From: Microlunatus endophyticus
GTDB taxonomy: Bacteria; Actinomycetota; Actinomycetes; Propionibacteriales; Propionibacteriaceae
Length of the DNA: 64,000 nucleotides
Direction: 5' to 3'
NCBI RefSeq assembly: GCF_014646195.1
Contig: NZ_BMMZ01000004.1
Location: 248,001 to 312,000 of the forward strand
The notes below the pieces were generated by a model, which was given only the letters and a program-made list of their open reading frames with translations, was not told the origin of the DNA and did not search any database. The position numbers were made by a program, and so were the translations under genes. Numbering within the stretch: the stretch's first letter is position 1; every line of letters starts with the position of its first letter. Below are positions 24,764 through 33,772 of this stretch, in pieces.

Positions 24764-26041
24764 ATGTCAGATGCGCGGATCTCGACCGCGTCCGTACCGG
24801 CGGCGACCACCGACCGGGTGGGCGGACGCTGGATCGCGCTGTTCGCCATGACGTGGTTCGGGGTCTGGATCGCCCAGCTGACGCCGATCCAGCTGCTGCT
24901 GCCGGCGCAGGTCACCGACGTCTTGCACCTCGACCCGGATGCCTGGGTCCGCAATGTGGTCGCCTTCGGCGTTGTGTCGGGAATCGCCGGCGCGTGTGCG
25001 GCGATCGCCTACCCGCTCACCGGCGCGCTGTCGGACCGGACCACCTCGCGATGGGGTCGCCGACGTCCCTGGATCGTCGCCGGGGCGCTGATCTTCGCGG
25101 TTGCGCTGGTGCTGCTCGGCCGCCAACAGGCGATCGGCGGGGTCGCCGTCTTCTGGCCGCTCGCACTGGTCGGCTTCTGCGTGTTGACCGCCTCGCTCAC
25201 CGCCGTGATCTCCGACCAGGTCCCGGTCGGCCAGCGGGCGACGGTCTCCGGATGGATGGCCGCGCCGCAGCCGGTCGGGGTGCTGCTCGGCGTCGCCGTC
25301 GTGGTCGCACTCGGACTGTCCAGGAGCACCGGCTACCTGGCGGTCGCGGTGGTGCTGCTGGTCGCCGCGGTCGGCTTCGTCGTGCGGATGCCGGACGAGG
25401 TGTTGGCCGCCGCGGCCCGTCCGCCGGTGACGGTACGGTCCTTCGTCCAGGGCTTCTGGATCTCGCCCCGGCGGTATCCCGATTTCGGGTGGACGCTGGG
25501 CAGCCGGGTGCTGGTCAACACCGCCAATGCGCTGACCACGACGCTGCTGCTGTACTTCCTGGAATTCGGCCTGGGCATGCGATCCGGTCCGGCGCAGACG
25601 ATGCTGGTCGTGGTGATCGCGATCTACTCGGTCTGTTCGGCGATCGCGTCGCTGGTGGTGGGGCGGCTCTCCGACCGGGCCGGCCGGCGCAAGCGGTACG
25701 TGATCATCACCGCCGTCCTGCAGTCGGCCGCCGGGCTGATCCTGATCATCGCCCCAGGTCGGCCGACGGTGATCATCGCCGCGATCCTGTGCGGTGTCGG
25801 CTTCGGCGCCTTCCTGGCCGTCGACCAGGCACTCGCCACCCAGGTGCTGCCGGACGCCGCACATCGGGGGAAGGACCTCGGCATCATGAACATCGCGTAC
25901 GCCATCCCGCAGGCCTTCGCGCCGCTGGCCGGTGCCGGTCTGGTGGTGCTGGCCGGCGGCTTCTGGCTGCTCTTCGGTTTCGTCGTCGTTTTCGCGGCGT
26001 GCGGCGCGCTGGCGCTGCTGCCGGTCCGGAAGGTGGCCTGA
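24764..26041 (+). CDS. MFS transporter
   Basis: 425 residues, twelve helices. The MFS loop motif between helices 2 and 3 is GALSDRTTSRWGRRRPWI, with a second copy GRLSDRAGRRKRY. The long conserved GRRRPWI is typical of the GPH/sugar-type and related exporters. The last base of its stop is the first base of the next gene start (TGATG), so it is coupled to a PLP enzyme and may move the substrate or product of that enzyme. Confidence 0.88.
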   Translation: MSDARISTASVPAATTDRVGGRWIALFAMTWFGVWIAQLTPIQLLLPAQVTDVLHLDPDAWVRNVVAFGVVSGIAGACAAIAYPLTGALSDRTTSRWGRRRPWIVAGALIFAVALVLLGRQQAIGGVAVFWPLALVGFCVLTASLTAVISDQVPVGQRATVSGWMAAPQPVGVLLGVAVVVALGLSRSTGYLAVAVVLLVAAVGFVVRMPDEVLAAAARPPVTVRSFVQGFWISPRRYPDFGWTLGSRVLVNTANALTTTLLLYFLEFGLGMRSGPAQTMLVVVIAIYSVCSAIASLVVGRLSDRAGRRKRYVIITAVLQSAAGLILIIAPGRPTVIIAAILCGVGFGAFLAVDQALATQVLPDAAHRGKDLGIMNIAYAIPQAFAPLAGAGLVVLAGGFWLLFGFVVVFAACGALALLPVRKVA

Positions 26042-27297
26042 TGGTCGATCTCGCCCGACACGATGATCAACGACCCTGGGACGATCCCGCCCGGTACTGG
26101 ACAGGAATCGACACCGCGACCGCCGACCTCGATCCGCCACTGGCCGCCGGCCACCTCGGCGCCCTCCGCCAGAACCTGCACACCATGATCAGCCGCGCGT
26201 CCGGACGGCCGATCCGGATCGCCAGCAAGTCGCTGCGGGTCCGGGGTCTGATCGAGGCCGCGTTACGCGTGGACGGGGTCCACGGCGTGCTCGCCTACAC
26301 CCTCGCCGAGGCCGTCTGGTTGTCCTCGAGCATCGATGATCTTGTCGTCGGCTATCCGACGACCGACCGATCTGCGATCGGTGATCTTGTCGGCGATGAT
26401 CATGCCGTCGACCGGATAACGATCATGATCGACGATCCGGCGCAGCTCGACCTGATCGATACTGTCGCCGCGCCCGATCGGCGTCCGGCGATCAAGGTCG
26501 CGATCGAGTTGGATGCCTCGCTGGACGTCGCCGGGCAGCACCTCGGCGTCTATCGCTCGCCGCTGCATCATCCCGAGGACGTCATCGCGTTGGCTCGCCA
26601 GGTCCTCTCCCGTAAGGGATTCCGGCTGACCGGGTTGATGGCGTACGAGGCCCAGATCGCCGGCGTCGGTGACATCGTGCCCGGCAATCCGGCCAGATCG
26701 GCGGTAGTCCGGGCGATGCAGCGCAGATCGGCCGCGGAGTTGGCCGAGCGCCGGGCCCGTACGGTCTCCGCGGTCCGGTCACTGCTCGAGCAGGCGGGTG
26801 CGGATGACCTTGCCTTCGTCAACGGCGGCGGCACCGGGTCGATCGAGACCACCCGGTCGGATTCCTCGGTGACCGAGATCGCAGCCGGGAGCGGGCTGTT
26901 CGGGCCGCATCTCTTCGACCACTACCGGGCCTTCACGCCGGCACCCGCGGTCGCGTTCGCACTGCCGGTGGTCCGCCGGCCGCGGCCCGACATCGCCACT
27001 GTGCTGGGTGGCGGCTGGATCGCGTCCGGGCCACCCGCACCGGATCGGCTGCCCAAACCGGTCTGGCCGACCGGGCTCGAGTACCTCGGCACTGAGGCGG
27101 CAGGGGAGGTCCAGACTCCCTTACAGGGCAGGAATGCCTCCGATCTCAGGATCGGGGACCGGGTCTGGTTCCGGCATACCAAGGCCGGCGAGCTGAGCGA
27201 GCACGTGGCAGAGCTGGTGCTGCTCGACGGGGCCGACGAGCTGGTGATCAGCGATCGGCTGCCGAGCTACCGCGGCGAGGGCCGGGTCTTCCTCTGA
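26041..27297 (+). CDS. PLP-dependent alanine racemase/D-threonine aldolase-like enzyme
   Basis: 418 residues. An alanine-racemase-type TIM barrel (PLP Lys in RIASKSLRV at ~62; VAIELDASLDV; GLMAYEAQIAG; FVNGGGTGSIE phosphate-binding loop), followed by a C-terminal D-serine-dehydratase-like domain (TPLQGRNASDLRIGDRVWFRHTKAGELSEH, with the His/Cys-type metal region reduced to His). The family includes D-threonine aldolase and amino-acid deaminases; which reaction occurs is not visible. The 3' end overlaps the convergent kinase gene by 31 bases. Confidence 0.82.
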   Translation: MVDLARHDDQRPWDDPARYWTGIDTATADLDPPLAAGHLGALRQNLHTMISRASGRPIRIASKSLRVRGLIEAALRVDGVHGVLAYTLAEAVWLSSSIDDLVVGYPTTDRSAIGDLVGDDHAVDRITIMIDDPAQLDLIDTVAAPDRRPAIKVAIELDASLDVAGQHLGVYRSPLHHPEDVIALARQVLSRKGFRLTGLMAYEAQIAGVGDIVPGNPARSAVVRAMQRRSAAELAERRARTVSAVRSLLEQAGADDLAFVNGGGTGSIETTRSDSSVTEIAAGSGLFGPHLFDHYRAFTPAPAVAFALPVVRRPRPDIATVLGGGWIASGPPAPDRLPKPVWPTGLEYLGTEAAGEVQTPLQGRNASDLRIGDRVWFRHTKAGELSEHVAELVLLDGADELVISDRLPSYRGEGRVFL

Positions 27298-28172
27298 GGG
27301 GCTGACCAGGAGCGCGCCGATCGCCAGGCGGCGGTGAAGTCGGCAACGCTGGGATACCGGTCCTGCGGTTCGGGCCGGATCGCGCGGTCGACGACCTCCC
27401 ACAGCGCGGTCGGCCCGCAGAACCGGCCCGGATCCTCGGTCAGCCGGGTGCCGAAGTGGCAGACCAGCCGTCCGAGAGTGAAGACCGTCGTCCGTTCGTC
27501 CAGCGGTGCACCGCGCTCGAATTCCTCGGGCGCCATGAAGCGGGTCGACCCGAACATCCGTCCCATGTCGTTGCGACTCGGTCCACGCCGGTACGAGTCA
27601 AGATCGACAACGCGCAGCCTCATGGTGGCGAAGTCGACGATCAGGCAGCCGTCGTACAGATCGCCGGCCACCCAGCCGACGGCGGCCAGGGCGCGATGCA
27701 GGTCGATCAGCGTGTCGAAGACACCGAGTTGATCTTCGGCCGGCAGATGGGCGAAACGCTGGTAGGCCGATGCCGGATCGGCACGCCGTTCGGCGGCGGA
27801 GGCGCCGGGCGTGACGATTCCGATCAGCTCGCCCGGAACCGCTTCGTAGACGAGCATCGGACCGTCGGCGCTCTCGATGACGTTCAGCAACGTGGGCAGG
27901 GCTGGATGATCACAGGACTTGGCCAGCTCAACTGCGTTGCGCAGCAGCCCCACGCGGCCGGCACGGTCGAAATAGGGCGTGGTCGCGCCGCGTGGCGGAC
28001 CATCGGTCCCGGCGGTCTTGACGAACAGGTGACCCTCGGGGGCGTCGACGATCCAGGAGACATTCCCGGAGTCCTGGGTGAGATAGGAGAATTCGGTCTC
28101 GATCCGGCCGTGCTGGGCAACGAAGTCGGCGGGTGCCTCATCGATGACGGTGGTGCTGAGGAAGACGGACAC
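27267..28172 (-). CDS. Atypical serine/threonine kinase-like protein
   Basis: 301 residues of a kinase fold without membrane or sensor domain. A nucleotide-site Lys is present (GHLFVKTAG), the HRD loop is replaced by VAGDLYDGC, the DFG by VVDLDSY, and MAPEEFERG keeps the APE motif. This pattern recurs in an actinobacterial kinase family of unknown target. TAGCGT lies eight bases ahead of the GTG, so the transcript has almost no leader. Confidence 0.8.
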   Translation of the reverse strand: MSVFLSTTVIDEAPADFVAQHGRIETEFSYLTQDSGNVSWIVDAPEGHLFVKTAGTDGPPRGATTPYFDRAGRVGLLRNAVELAKSCDHPALPTLLNVIESADGPMLVYEAVPGELIGIVTPGASAAERRADPASAYQRFAHLPAEDQLGVFDTLIDLHRALAAVGWVAGDLYDGCLIVDFATMRLRVVDLDSYRRGPSRNDMGRMFGSTRFMAPEEFERGAPLDERTTVFTLGRLVCHFGTRLTEDPGRFCGPTALWEVVDRAIRPEPQDRYPSVADFTAAWRSARSWSAPQRKTRPSPR

Positions 28173-28287
28173 GGAGGACGACGCTAGCCCAGCACCGGCG
28201 GTGATCGCAGACTAATTCGCGGGCCCGGATTGTCGATCTGCGGAGGCGTCCTCGTTCAAGGGTGTGACCGCACCGAGGAGGACCCCG

Positions 28288-28779
28288 ATGGACGACACCG
28301 TGACCCGAACGCCGCTCGACCAGGAACTGCTGGCCAAACTCGGCTGGACCCGGCGCCACGTACTGGCAGCGGTCGAGGGACTGGACGAGGAAGCGCTGCG
28401 GCGCAGCTATGTGCCGTCCGGATGGACACCGCTGTCCATGATCCGGCACCTCACCCTCGATGTCGAACGGATCTGGTTCGCGGGCGCAGTGGCGGGTGAC
28501 GCCGGGGTCGCTCGCGGCCTGTCGGGCTTCCACGATCCGGAACCGCTGTCCGCGGCCGAGATCATCGCCGGCTATCGCGCCGAGTGCGACCGATCGGACA
28601 AGATCATCTCCGGACTGCCGGCGGCGAGTCCTACTCGGTGGCAGCCGTATCCGGATGCCCCCGCCGATCTCACCGCCGTCATCCTGCACGTCGTCGTCGA
28701 GACTGCGTGCCATGCCGGGCACCTGGATATCGTCCGGGAGAATCTCGACTCCCGGCAGTTCCTGGTCGTCGATCGCTGA
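28288..28779 (+). CDS. DinB-family protein (DUF664)
   Basis: 163 residues; four-helix DinB fold with the metal-binding His pattern in MIRHLTLDVERIWF and VVETACHAGHLDIVRE. Members include mycothiol-dependent S-transferases and detoxification proteins in Actinobacteria; the specific function is unknown. The ATG was chosen because GAGGAG precedes it by seven bases. Confidence 0.85.
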   Translation: MDDTVTRTPLDQELLAKLGWTRRHVLAAVEGLDEEALRRSYVPSGWTPLSMIRHLTLDVERIWFAGAVAGDAGVARGLSGFHDPEPLSAAEIIAGYRAECDRSDKIISGLPAASPTRWQPYPDAPADLTAVILHVVVETACHAGHLDIVRENLDSRQFLVVDR

Positions 28780-28865
28780 GTCGTTGGTCGTCGGGCGGCC
28801 GATGTCCCGCGTCGTCCATTAGGGTGGCCGGCATCGTTGCTCACGGGTTGGAGCGAGGTGGCGGG

Positions 28866-30194
28866 ATGGGGCGGAGGCCTGGCGCTCAACACGGGGTGTG
28901 GCGCACCTGGGGGCGTACGGAGCTAGCGACGCCGGAGCGGATTCTCGCGCCCTCCCATGCCTCGGAGATCCAGGATCTGGTCCGGGAGGCGGCCGAACGC
29001 GGCAGCACTGTCAAGCCGATCGGCGCCGGGCATTCCTTCACGGCGATCGGCGTGACCGAGGGCGTCCAGCTGCGGACCGATCGGCTGCACGGCCTGATGA
29101 GCGTCGATCGTGATCGCCGTCTGGCCACGCTCGGGGCCGGCACCCGGCTGGCCGAGGTTCCGCGGCTGATCGGCTACTACGGGCTGGCGATGGAGAATCT
29201 CGGCGACATCGACCGGCAGACCATCGCCGGGGCGATCTCCACCGGAACGCACGGCACCGGCAGCCGCTTCGGCGGCCTGGCGACCCAGGTCGCCGCGGTG
29301 CAGCTGATCACCGGGACGGGCGAGTTGATCACGATCTCGGCCACGGAGAATCCGGAGCTGCTGGACGCCGTCCGTGTCGGGCTGGGAGCGCTCGGTGTGC
29401 TGGTGTCGGTGACCTTGCGCTGCGTACCGGCCTTCACGCTGGCGGCCACCGAACGACCGGAGCCACTCGCCGCGGTGCTGGACGCCTTCGAGCAGCGCTG
29501 TGATGCCGCCGACCACTTCGAGTTCTACTGGTTCCCGCACACGACGACCGCCCTGACCAAGACGAATACCAGGCTGCCGTCCGACGCCGGGCTTGCGCCG
29601 CTGAAGCGGGGACAGCGGTTCATCGACGACACTCTGGTGTCCAATGAGCTCTACCGGGCGTTGTGCGCGGTCCAGTCCGGGATGCCGGCGATTACACCCA
29701 TGATCAACCGGACCGCCGACAAGATCACCGGCAACCGGTCCTTCACCGACGTGTCGCACCGGGTCTTCACCACGCGGCGGACGGTGCGCTTCAAGGAGCT
29801 GGAGTACGCAGTCCCGCGGACCGCTGTGCCCGACGCGCTCCGCGCTGTCGGGCAGTTGATCAAGGACCGGGATCTGCGGATCTCGTTCCCGGTCGAGGTC
29901 CGCTCCGCCGCCGCGGACCAGCTCTGGCTGTCTACTGCTCATGATCGACTGTCCGGCTACATCGCCGTCCACCGATATCACCGCGATCGCGACACCCAGG
30001 CCTACTTCGACGCCGTTGAGGAGATCATGCTCGATCATGACGGGCGGCCGCACTGGGGCAAGCTGCACACTCTCACCGCTGATCAGCTGCGCCCGAAGTA
30101 TCGGCACTTCGACGACTTCCTGGCCGTACGCGACCGCCTCGACCCGCACCGGGTTTTCGCCAATCCCCATCTGGACAGGGTTCTCGGCCCGTAG
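28866..30194 (+). CDS. FAD-linked oxidase, D-arabinono-1,4-lactone oxidase family
   Basis: 442 residues. Vanillyl-alcohol-oxidase-type FAD domain with GAGHSFTAIG (the His is the usual covalent flavin site), AGAISTGTHGTG, and the ALO C-terminal domain ending with the family motif HWGKLHTL and DPHRVFANPHLDRVLG. Oxidises an aldonolactone or alditol; alditol oxidases and L-gulonolactone oxidases share this architecture. Start placed on the ATG after GAGCGAGG. Confidence 0.9.
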   Translation: MGRRPGAQHGVWRTWGRTELATPERILAPSHASEIQDLVREAAERGSTVKPIGAGHSFTAIGVTEGVQLRTDRLHGLMSVDRDRRLATLGAGTRLAEVPRLIGYYGLAMENLGDIDRQTIAGAISTGTHGTGSRFGGLATQVAAVQLITGTGELITISATENPELLDAVRVGLGALGVLVSVTLRCVPAFTLAATERPEPLAAVLDAFEQRCDAADHFEFYWFPHTTTALTKTNTRLPSDAGLAPLKRGQRFIDDTLVSNELYRALCAVQSGMPAITPMINRTADKITGNRSFTDVSHRVFTTRRTVRFKELEYAVPRTAVPDALRAVGQLIKDRDLRISFPVEVRSAAADQLWLSTAHDRLSGYIAVHRYHRDRDTQAYFDAVEEIMLDHDGRPHWGKLHTLTADQLRPKYRHFDDFLAVRDRLDPHRVFANPHLDRVLGP

Positions 30195-30229
30195 TTCGCT
30201 GCAGTTCGTACCGTCTCCGCTTCCCGGCG

Positions 30230-30265
30230 ATGCGCCCGCTTCCGTTGCCCAGGAAGCGAGCGCAT
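30230..30265. terminator. Hairpin between convergent genes
   Basis: Arms of 14 bases with one mismatch (30230-30243 and 30252-30265), eight-base loop. It sits in the 137-base gap between the convergent ALO oxidase and methyltransferase genes and could terminate both. Further copies of a CGCTTC-type core in both orientations surround it. Confidence 0.6.
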
Positions 30266-30331
30266 GGACCCGAAGCGGGGACGACACCACTGTCCGCGAC
30301 CCCGAAGCGAGGAAGGGATACGAGGAAGGGG

Positions 30332-31123
30332 CTACTCGGGGTGCGCGACGACCAGGGTCGCCACCCAGTGCCGGGTCAGCAACCCGTCGGGACGCTCGGC
30401 CAGCAACCGCCGCACCCCGGCATACAGGTGCTCCCGCTTGTCGGCCGGCATCAGGATGTGGTTGGAGAAGGTGTCCAGCAATCTGAGGTAGGAATCCGCG
30501 TCGTAGCGCAGGCCCCAGACGAAGCGCCGTACGGTGTCGACGGCGTAGCCGTTCTCCCGGTACTCCGGCGACGGATCGGGCAGCTGGTCGGGAGGAGGCG
30601 GCGGCCAGCCCTCCTCGAGCCCTTCGCCGATCTCGTTGTAGACCTGCTGGATCTGGGTGAAGAACGGGTCGAACCCTTCGGGAAAGGCATGCCCGGCGCC
30701 GAAGACGGCCAGGTGACCGCCGTCGGCGAGGATGGAGGCGACTTTGGCCCAGCGGACCTGCGGGTCGACCCAGTGCCAGGCGGTCGCAGCGTAGACGAGC
30801 GCGTAGTCGTCGCGGTCCGGCTGCCAGTCCTCGAAGGTGGTGGTGAGCACCTCGCTCGTCGTCCCGGCGAGGTTGGTCCGGGCTTGCTCGGCGAGGTCCG
30901 GGCCGGGTTCGAGGGCGGTGATCCGGAAGCCGCGGGCGGCCAGGGGCACGGTCGCCTTGCCCGGTCCACAGCCGATCTCCAGGAGCCGATCGTCCGGCCG
31001 CAACCCGGCGGCGCCGATCAGCTCCGAGAACAGCGCCTCCGGGTATTCCGGTCTGCCGGACTGATAGCCGGCAGCCGCCCGGTCGAAGGCCAGCGCGAGA
31101 TCATGGCGATCCGGGTTGCTCAT
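30332..31123 (-). CDS. Class I SAM-dependent methyltransferase
   Basis: 263 residues. Motif I LLEIGCGPGKAT, motif II ALEPGPDL, motif IV region YALVYAATAWHWVDP. The family, often annotated as methyltransferase type 11, has no assigned substrate. Start: the ATG following the intergenic region, divergent from the azoreductase by 42 bases. Confidence 0.85.
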   Translation of the reverse strand: MSNPDRHDLALAFDRAAAGYQSGRPEYPEALFSELIGAAGLRPDDRLLEIGCGPGKATVPLAARGFRITALEPGPDLAEQARTNLAGTTSEVLTTTFEDWQPDRDDYALVYAATAWHWVDPQVRWAKVASILADGGHLAVFGAGHAFPEGFDPFFTQIQQVYNEIGEGLEEGWPPPPPDQLPDPSPEYRENGYAVDTVRRFVWGLRYDADSYLRLLDTFSNHILMPADKREHLYAGVRRLLAERPDGLLTRHWVATLVVAHPE

Positions 31124-31165
31124 CCCCCGATCCTGCCACCGGGAGCCGGGAGATAGCTTGTGAAT

Positions 31166-31807
31166 ATGCCAACGCTGCTGCAACTGGACTCCTCGGCCGA
31201 TGCCACCGGCTCGGTCTCGCGGGCGGTGACCACGACCTTCGCCGACACCTGGACCGGGCTCGGCGATGATCATGTGATCATCCGCAGGGACCTGCACGCC
31301 GATCCGCTGCCGCACCTGGCCGACGCGTCCTTGCACTGGCCGGCCCGGCTCCGGTCTCCGGGTGCGACGCCGCCGGCTGACGCCGAGGCGTTGCAGCAGC
31401 AGATCATCCACGAGTTGATCTCGGTCGACGCGGTGGTGATCGGCGCTCCGATGTACAACTACTCGCTGCCCTCGGTGCTGAAGGTGTGGCTGGACTACAT
31501 CCACATTCCCGGTGTCACGACTCCGTTCGACAACGACGCCCAGCCGATGGCGGGCAAGCCGGCCGTGATCATCAGCAGCCGTGGCGGCATCTACGATCCC
31601 GGTAGCGCGAACGCCGACTGGGATCACACGGTGCCCCCGTTGCAGATCATCCTCGGCAACGCGCTCGGCATGGACGTTTCGGTGATCAAGGTCTCCCGGA
31701 CGCTCAGCGGGGTGGTCCCGGGCATGGCCGGCGAGGCTGACCGGGCCGCCGAGGAGCTGCGAGCGGGCCACCAGCGTGCGGCCGAACTGGCCCGCAAGAT
31801 CGGCTAG
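31166..31807 (+). CDS. azoR: FMN-dependent NADH:quinone/azo oxidoreductase (AzoR-like)
   Basis: 213 residues, flavodoxin-like fold. It opens LLQLDSSADATGSVSRAV (FMN phosphate loop) and contains APMYNYSLPSVLKVWLDYI and SRGGIYD, both typical of AzoR. Reduces quinones and azo compounds by two-electron transfer with NADH. TAGCTT lies six bases before the ATG, indicating a leaderless mRNA; a GTG two codons earlier is the alternative. Confidence 0.88.
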   Translation: MPTLLQLDSSADATGSVSRAVTTTFADTWTGLGDDHVIIRRDLHADPLPHLADASLHWPARLRSPGATPPADAEALQQQIIHELISVDAVVIGAPMYNYSLPSVLKVWLDYIHIPGVTTPFDNDAQPMAGKPAVIISSRGGIYDPGSANADWDHTVPPLQIILGNALGMDVSVIKVSRTLSGVVPGMAGEADRAAEELRAGHQRAAELARKIG

Positions 31808-31823
31808 CCCTGCGGGCCGGGGT

Positions 31824-32327
31824 TCAGTCGCCGACCGGTTCCTCGCGTCCGCCGGTGATCGTGATCAGCTGGGCGTAGCTCAGCGGGACGATGGTGTGGG
31901 GCGTCCCGCCGGCAACCCACAAGGGGTCGTAGTCGCTCAGACTGACGTCGATGATCGTCGGCACCGGCCGCGGATGCCCGGCCGGAGCAACACCGCCGAT
32001 CGCCTGACCGGTTGCGGCCCGGACCTGTTCCGGATCGGCCCGGATGATCCGGGCCAGCCCGAGGCGTACGGCCAGGGCATCGGTGTCGACCCGGTGCCGG
32101 CCGCTGGTCATCACCAGCAGCGGCGATTGCCGGCCGTCCATGTCTTCTGCCATGAAGACCAGGCTGTTGGCGATGGCACCGACCTCGCAGTCCAGTGCCG
32201 CGGCTGCCAGAGCGGCCGTCTTCGCCGAGTCCGGCAGCACCCGGATCTCGGAATCCACGCCCGCCGACCGCAGCGCGTCCTGCACGATCCGGCTCCGCTG
32301 GGGCAGCTGCCCGTCTGCCGCGGTCAC
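31824..32327 (-). CDS. YbaK/EbsC-type aminoacyl-tRNA deacylase
   Basis: 167 residues. YbaK fold with AALDCEVGAIANSLVF, TSGRHRVD and a glycine-rich GQAIGGVAPAGHP, the conserved substrate pocket of Cys/Pro-tRNA deacylases. Clears mischarged tRNA. Its GTG overlaps the carbonic anhydrase-like stop by four bases. Confidence 0.87.
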   Translation of the reverse strand: MTAADGQLPQRSRIVQDALRSAGVDSEIRVLPDSAKTAALAAAALDCEVGAIANSLVFMAEDMDGRQSPLLVMTSGRHRVDTDALAVRLGLARIIRADPEQVRAATGQAIGGVAPAGHPRPVPTIIDVSLSDYDPLWVAGGTPHTIVPLSYAQLITITGGREEPVGD

Positions 32328-32914
32328 AGCGTCTTGTGGACCGCGGTCAGGTCCAGGTAGTCCTGGGCGTTGGAGATGACCTTGTCGACCTCGGCGTCGG
32401 AGAGCTCGCGGCGCACCTTGCCGGGCACACCGGCGACCAGGGATCGCGGCGGGATAACCGTGCCCTCCAGGACTACGGTGCCTGCGGCGACCAGCGACCC
32501 GGTCCCGATCTGGGCGCCGTTGAGCACGGTCGCCCCCATCCCGATCAGGACGTTGTCGGCGATCGTGCAGCCGTGGATCACTGCCAGGTGCCCGACGCTG
32601 ACGCCGGAGCCGACCAGGCTGGGCCGGCCGAAGTCTGTGTGCACGACGACGTTGTCCTGGAGGTTGCTGCCGGTGCCGATCCGGACCTCGGCCATGTCGG
32701 CGCGGATCACCGCGCCGTAGTAGACCGAGGAGTCCGCCTCGAGGGTGGCGTCGCCGATGACCGTCGCATTGGGCGCCAGCCAGGCGGTCGGGTCGATCGT
32801 CGGCGACTTCCCGCGGTAGGAGAGCACCAGAGCCGACATCGTACGAACCGGCCCTGAACCGGGCTGCTGATCGGGCTGCTGATCGGGCCCGGCACTGGGG
32901 TCAACGCTTGCCAT
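32324..32914 (-). CDS. Gamma-carbonic anhydrase-like hexapeptide-repeat protein
   Basis: 196 residues of left-handed beta-helix (VIGDATLEADSSVYYGAVIRAD; NLQDNVVVHTD; VGHLAVIHGCTIADNVLIGMG). The three metal His of the gamma-class trimer fit HTD and GHLAVIHG. Activity is often low or unproven in this family. The downstream of two nearby ATGs was taken because GGGAGG is then nine bases away. Early residues include a 12-base tandem repeat encoding QPDQ. Confidence 0.87.
   Translation of the reverse strand: MASVDPSAGPDQQPDQQPGSGPVRTMSALVLSYRGKSPTIDPTAWLAPNATVIGDATLEADSSVYYGAVIRADMAEVRIGTGSNLQDNVVVHTDFGRPSLVGSGVSVGHLAVIHGCTIADNVLIGMGATVLNGAQIGTGSLVAAGTVVLEGTVIPPRSLVAGVPGKVRRELSDAEVDKVISNAQDYLDLTAVHKTL
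32861..32888 (-). repeat. 12-base tandem repeat near the 5' end of the gamma-CA gene
   Basis: Unit gggctgctgatc on the plus strand, 2.3 copies, reading PDQQPDQQ in the flexible N-terminus. Confidence 0.8.
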
Positions 32915-33003
32915 GCGCTTCATCCTCCCATCCGTCCCGGGTCGGGCCCGATCCACCTCGCGCCGACCCCGACTTGTCCCCGGTGACCCGTACTCTGACG
33001 ACC

Positions 33004-33729
33004 ATGATCACGCCGAAGCTCGCCGGCGGCCTCCGTCCGGCCGCCCGTGCCGCCGGTCGCCGGCAGGTGCTGTGGGTCCTGGCGGCGGCGTTCGCGGTGT
33101 GTTCGGTGCTCGACCTGGCGGCCGAGGCGTTCGGTTGGGACGCCTCAGCCGACGTCTTCCGTACGTTCGCGCTCCCGCTCCTGATCGGCTGTCTGGTCGC
33201 TGCCAGGCCGCCGATCAACCGGACGATCAGGTTGCTGGTCGGGGGACTGCTCTTCTCCTGGCTCGGTGACACCGTGGGCGAGATCGGGTTCATCGTCAAG
33301 ATCGGCTTGTTCCTGGTCGCCCAGTGGTTCTTCATCGGTGCCTTCTGGCCGTATCGGGCCAGGAGCCTGCTGCGCAAGCCGATCGCGCTCGCCGGCTACG
33401 CCGTCCTGCTGGTCGTCCTGGTCGCGGTGCTGATCCGACCGGCGGGCGAGCTGGCTGTCCCGGTGATGGCCTACGGAGCGAGCCTGGTCGCCATGGCGAT
33501 CCTGGCCAGTGGTCTGAACCGGTGGGGCACCGTCGGCGGTCTGTGCTTCGTGGTCAGTGACACGCTGCTCGGGATGGACCGGTTCTACGTGCTGGCGATG
33601 CCGGACCTGATGGACTTCCTGATCATGCTCAGTTACCTGGTCGCGGAGGTGCTGCTGGTCGTCGCGGCAGTCACGGCGGTCCGCAATCGCTACGATCACC
33701 GGCAACTGCCGGACTCCAGACCGTCCTGA
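33004..33729 (+). CDS. YhhN/TMEM86-family membrane protein (lysoplasmalogenase-like)
   Basis: 241 residues, about eight helices. YhhN-family features are LLFSWLGDTVGEIG (the conserved acidic pair after helix 3) and LCFVVSDTLLGMDRF near the C-terminus. Family members hydrolyse lysoplasmalogens in animals; the bacterial role is less clear. TACTCT ends seven bases before the ATG, consistent with a leaderless transcript. Confidence 0.85.
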   Translation: MITPKLAGGLRPAARAAGRRQVLWVLAAAFAVCSVLDLAAEAFGWDASADVFRTFALPLLIGCLVAARPPINRTIRLLVGGLLFSWLGDTVGEIGFIVKIGLFLVAQWFFIGAFWPYRARSLLRKPIALAGYAVLLVVLVAVLIRPAGELAVPVMAYGASLVAMAILASGLNRWGTVGGLCFVVSDTLLGMDRFYVLAMPDLMDFLIMLSYLVAEVLLVVAAVTAVRNRYDHRQLPDSRPS

Positions 33730-33772
33730 TCGGGTCATCCCGACCGGACGCCGTGACCGAATCGGAGGCACC

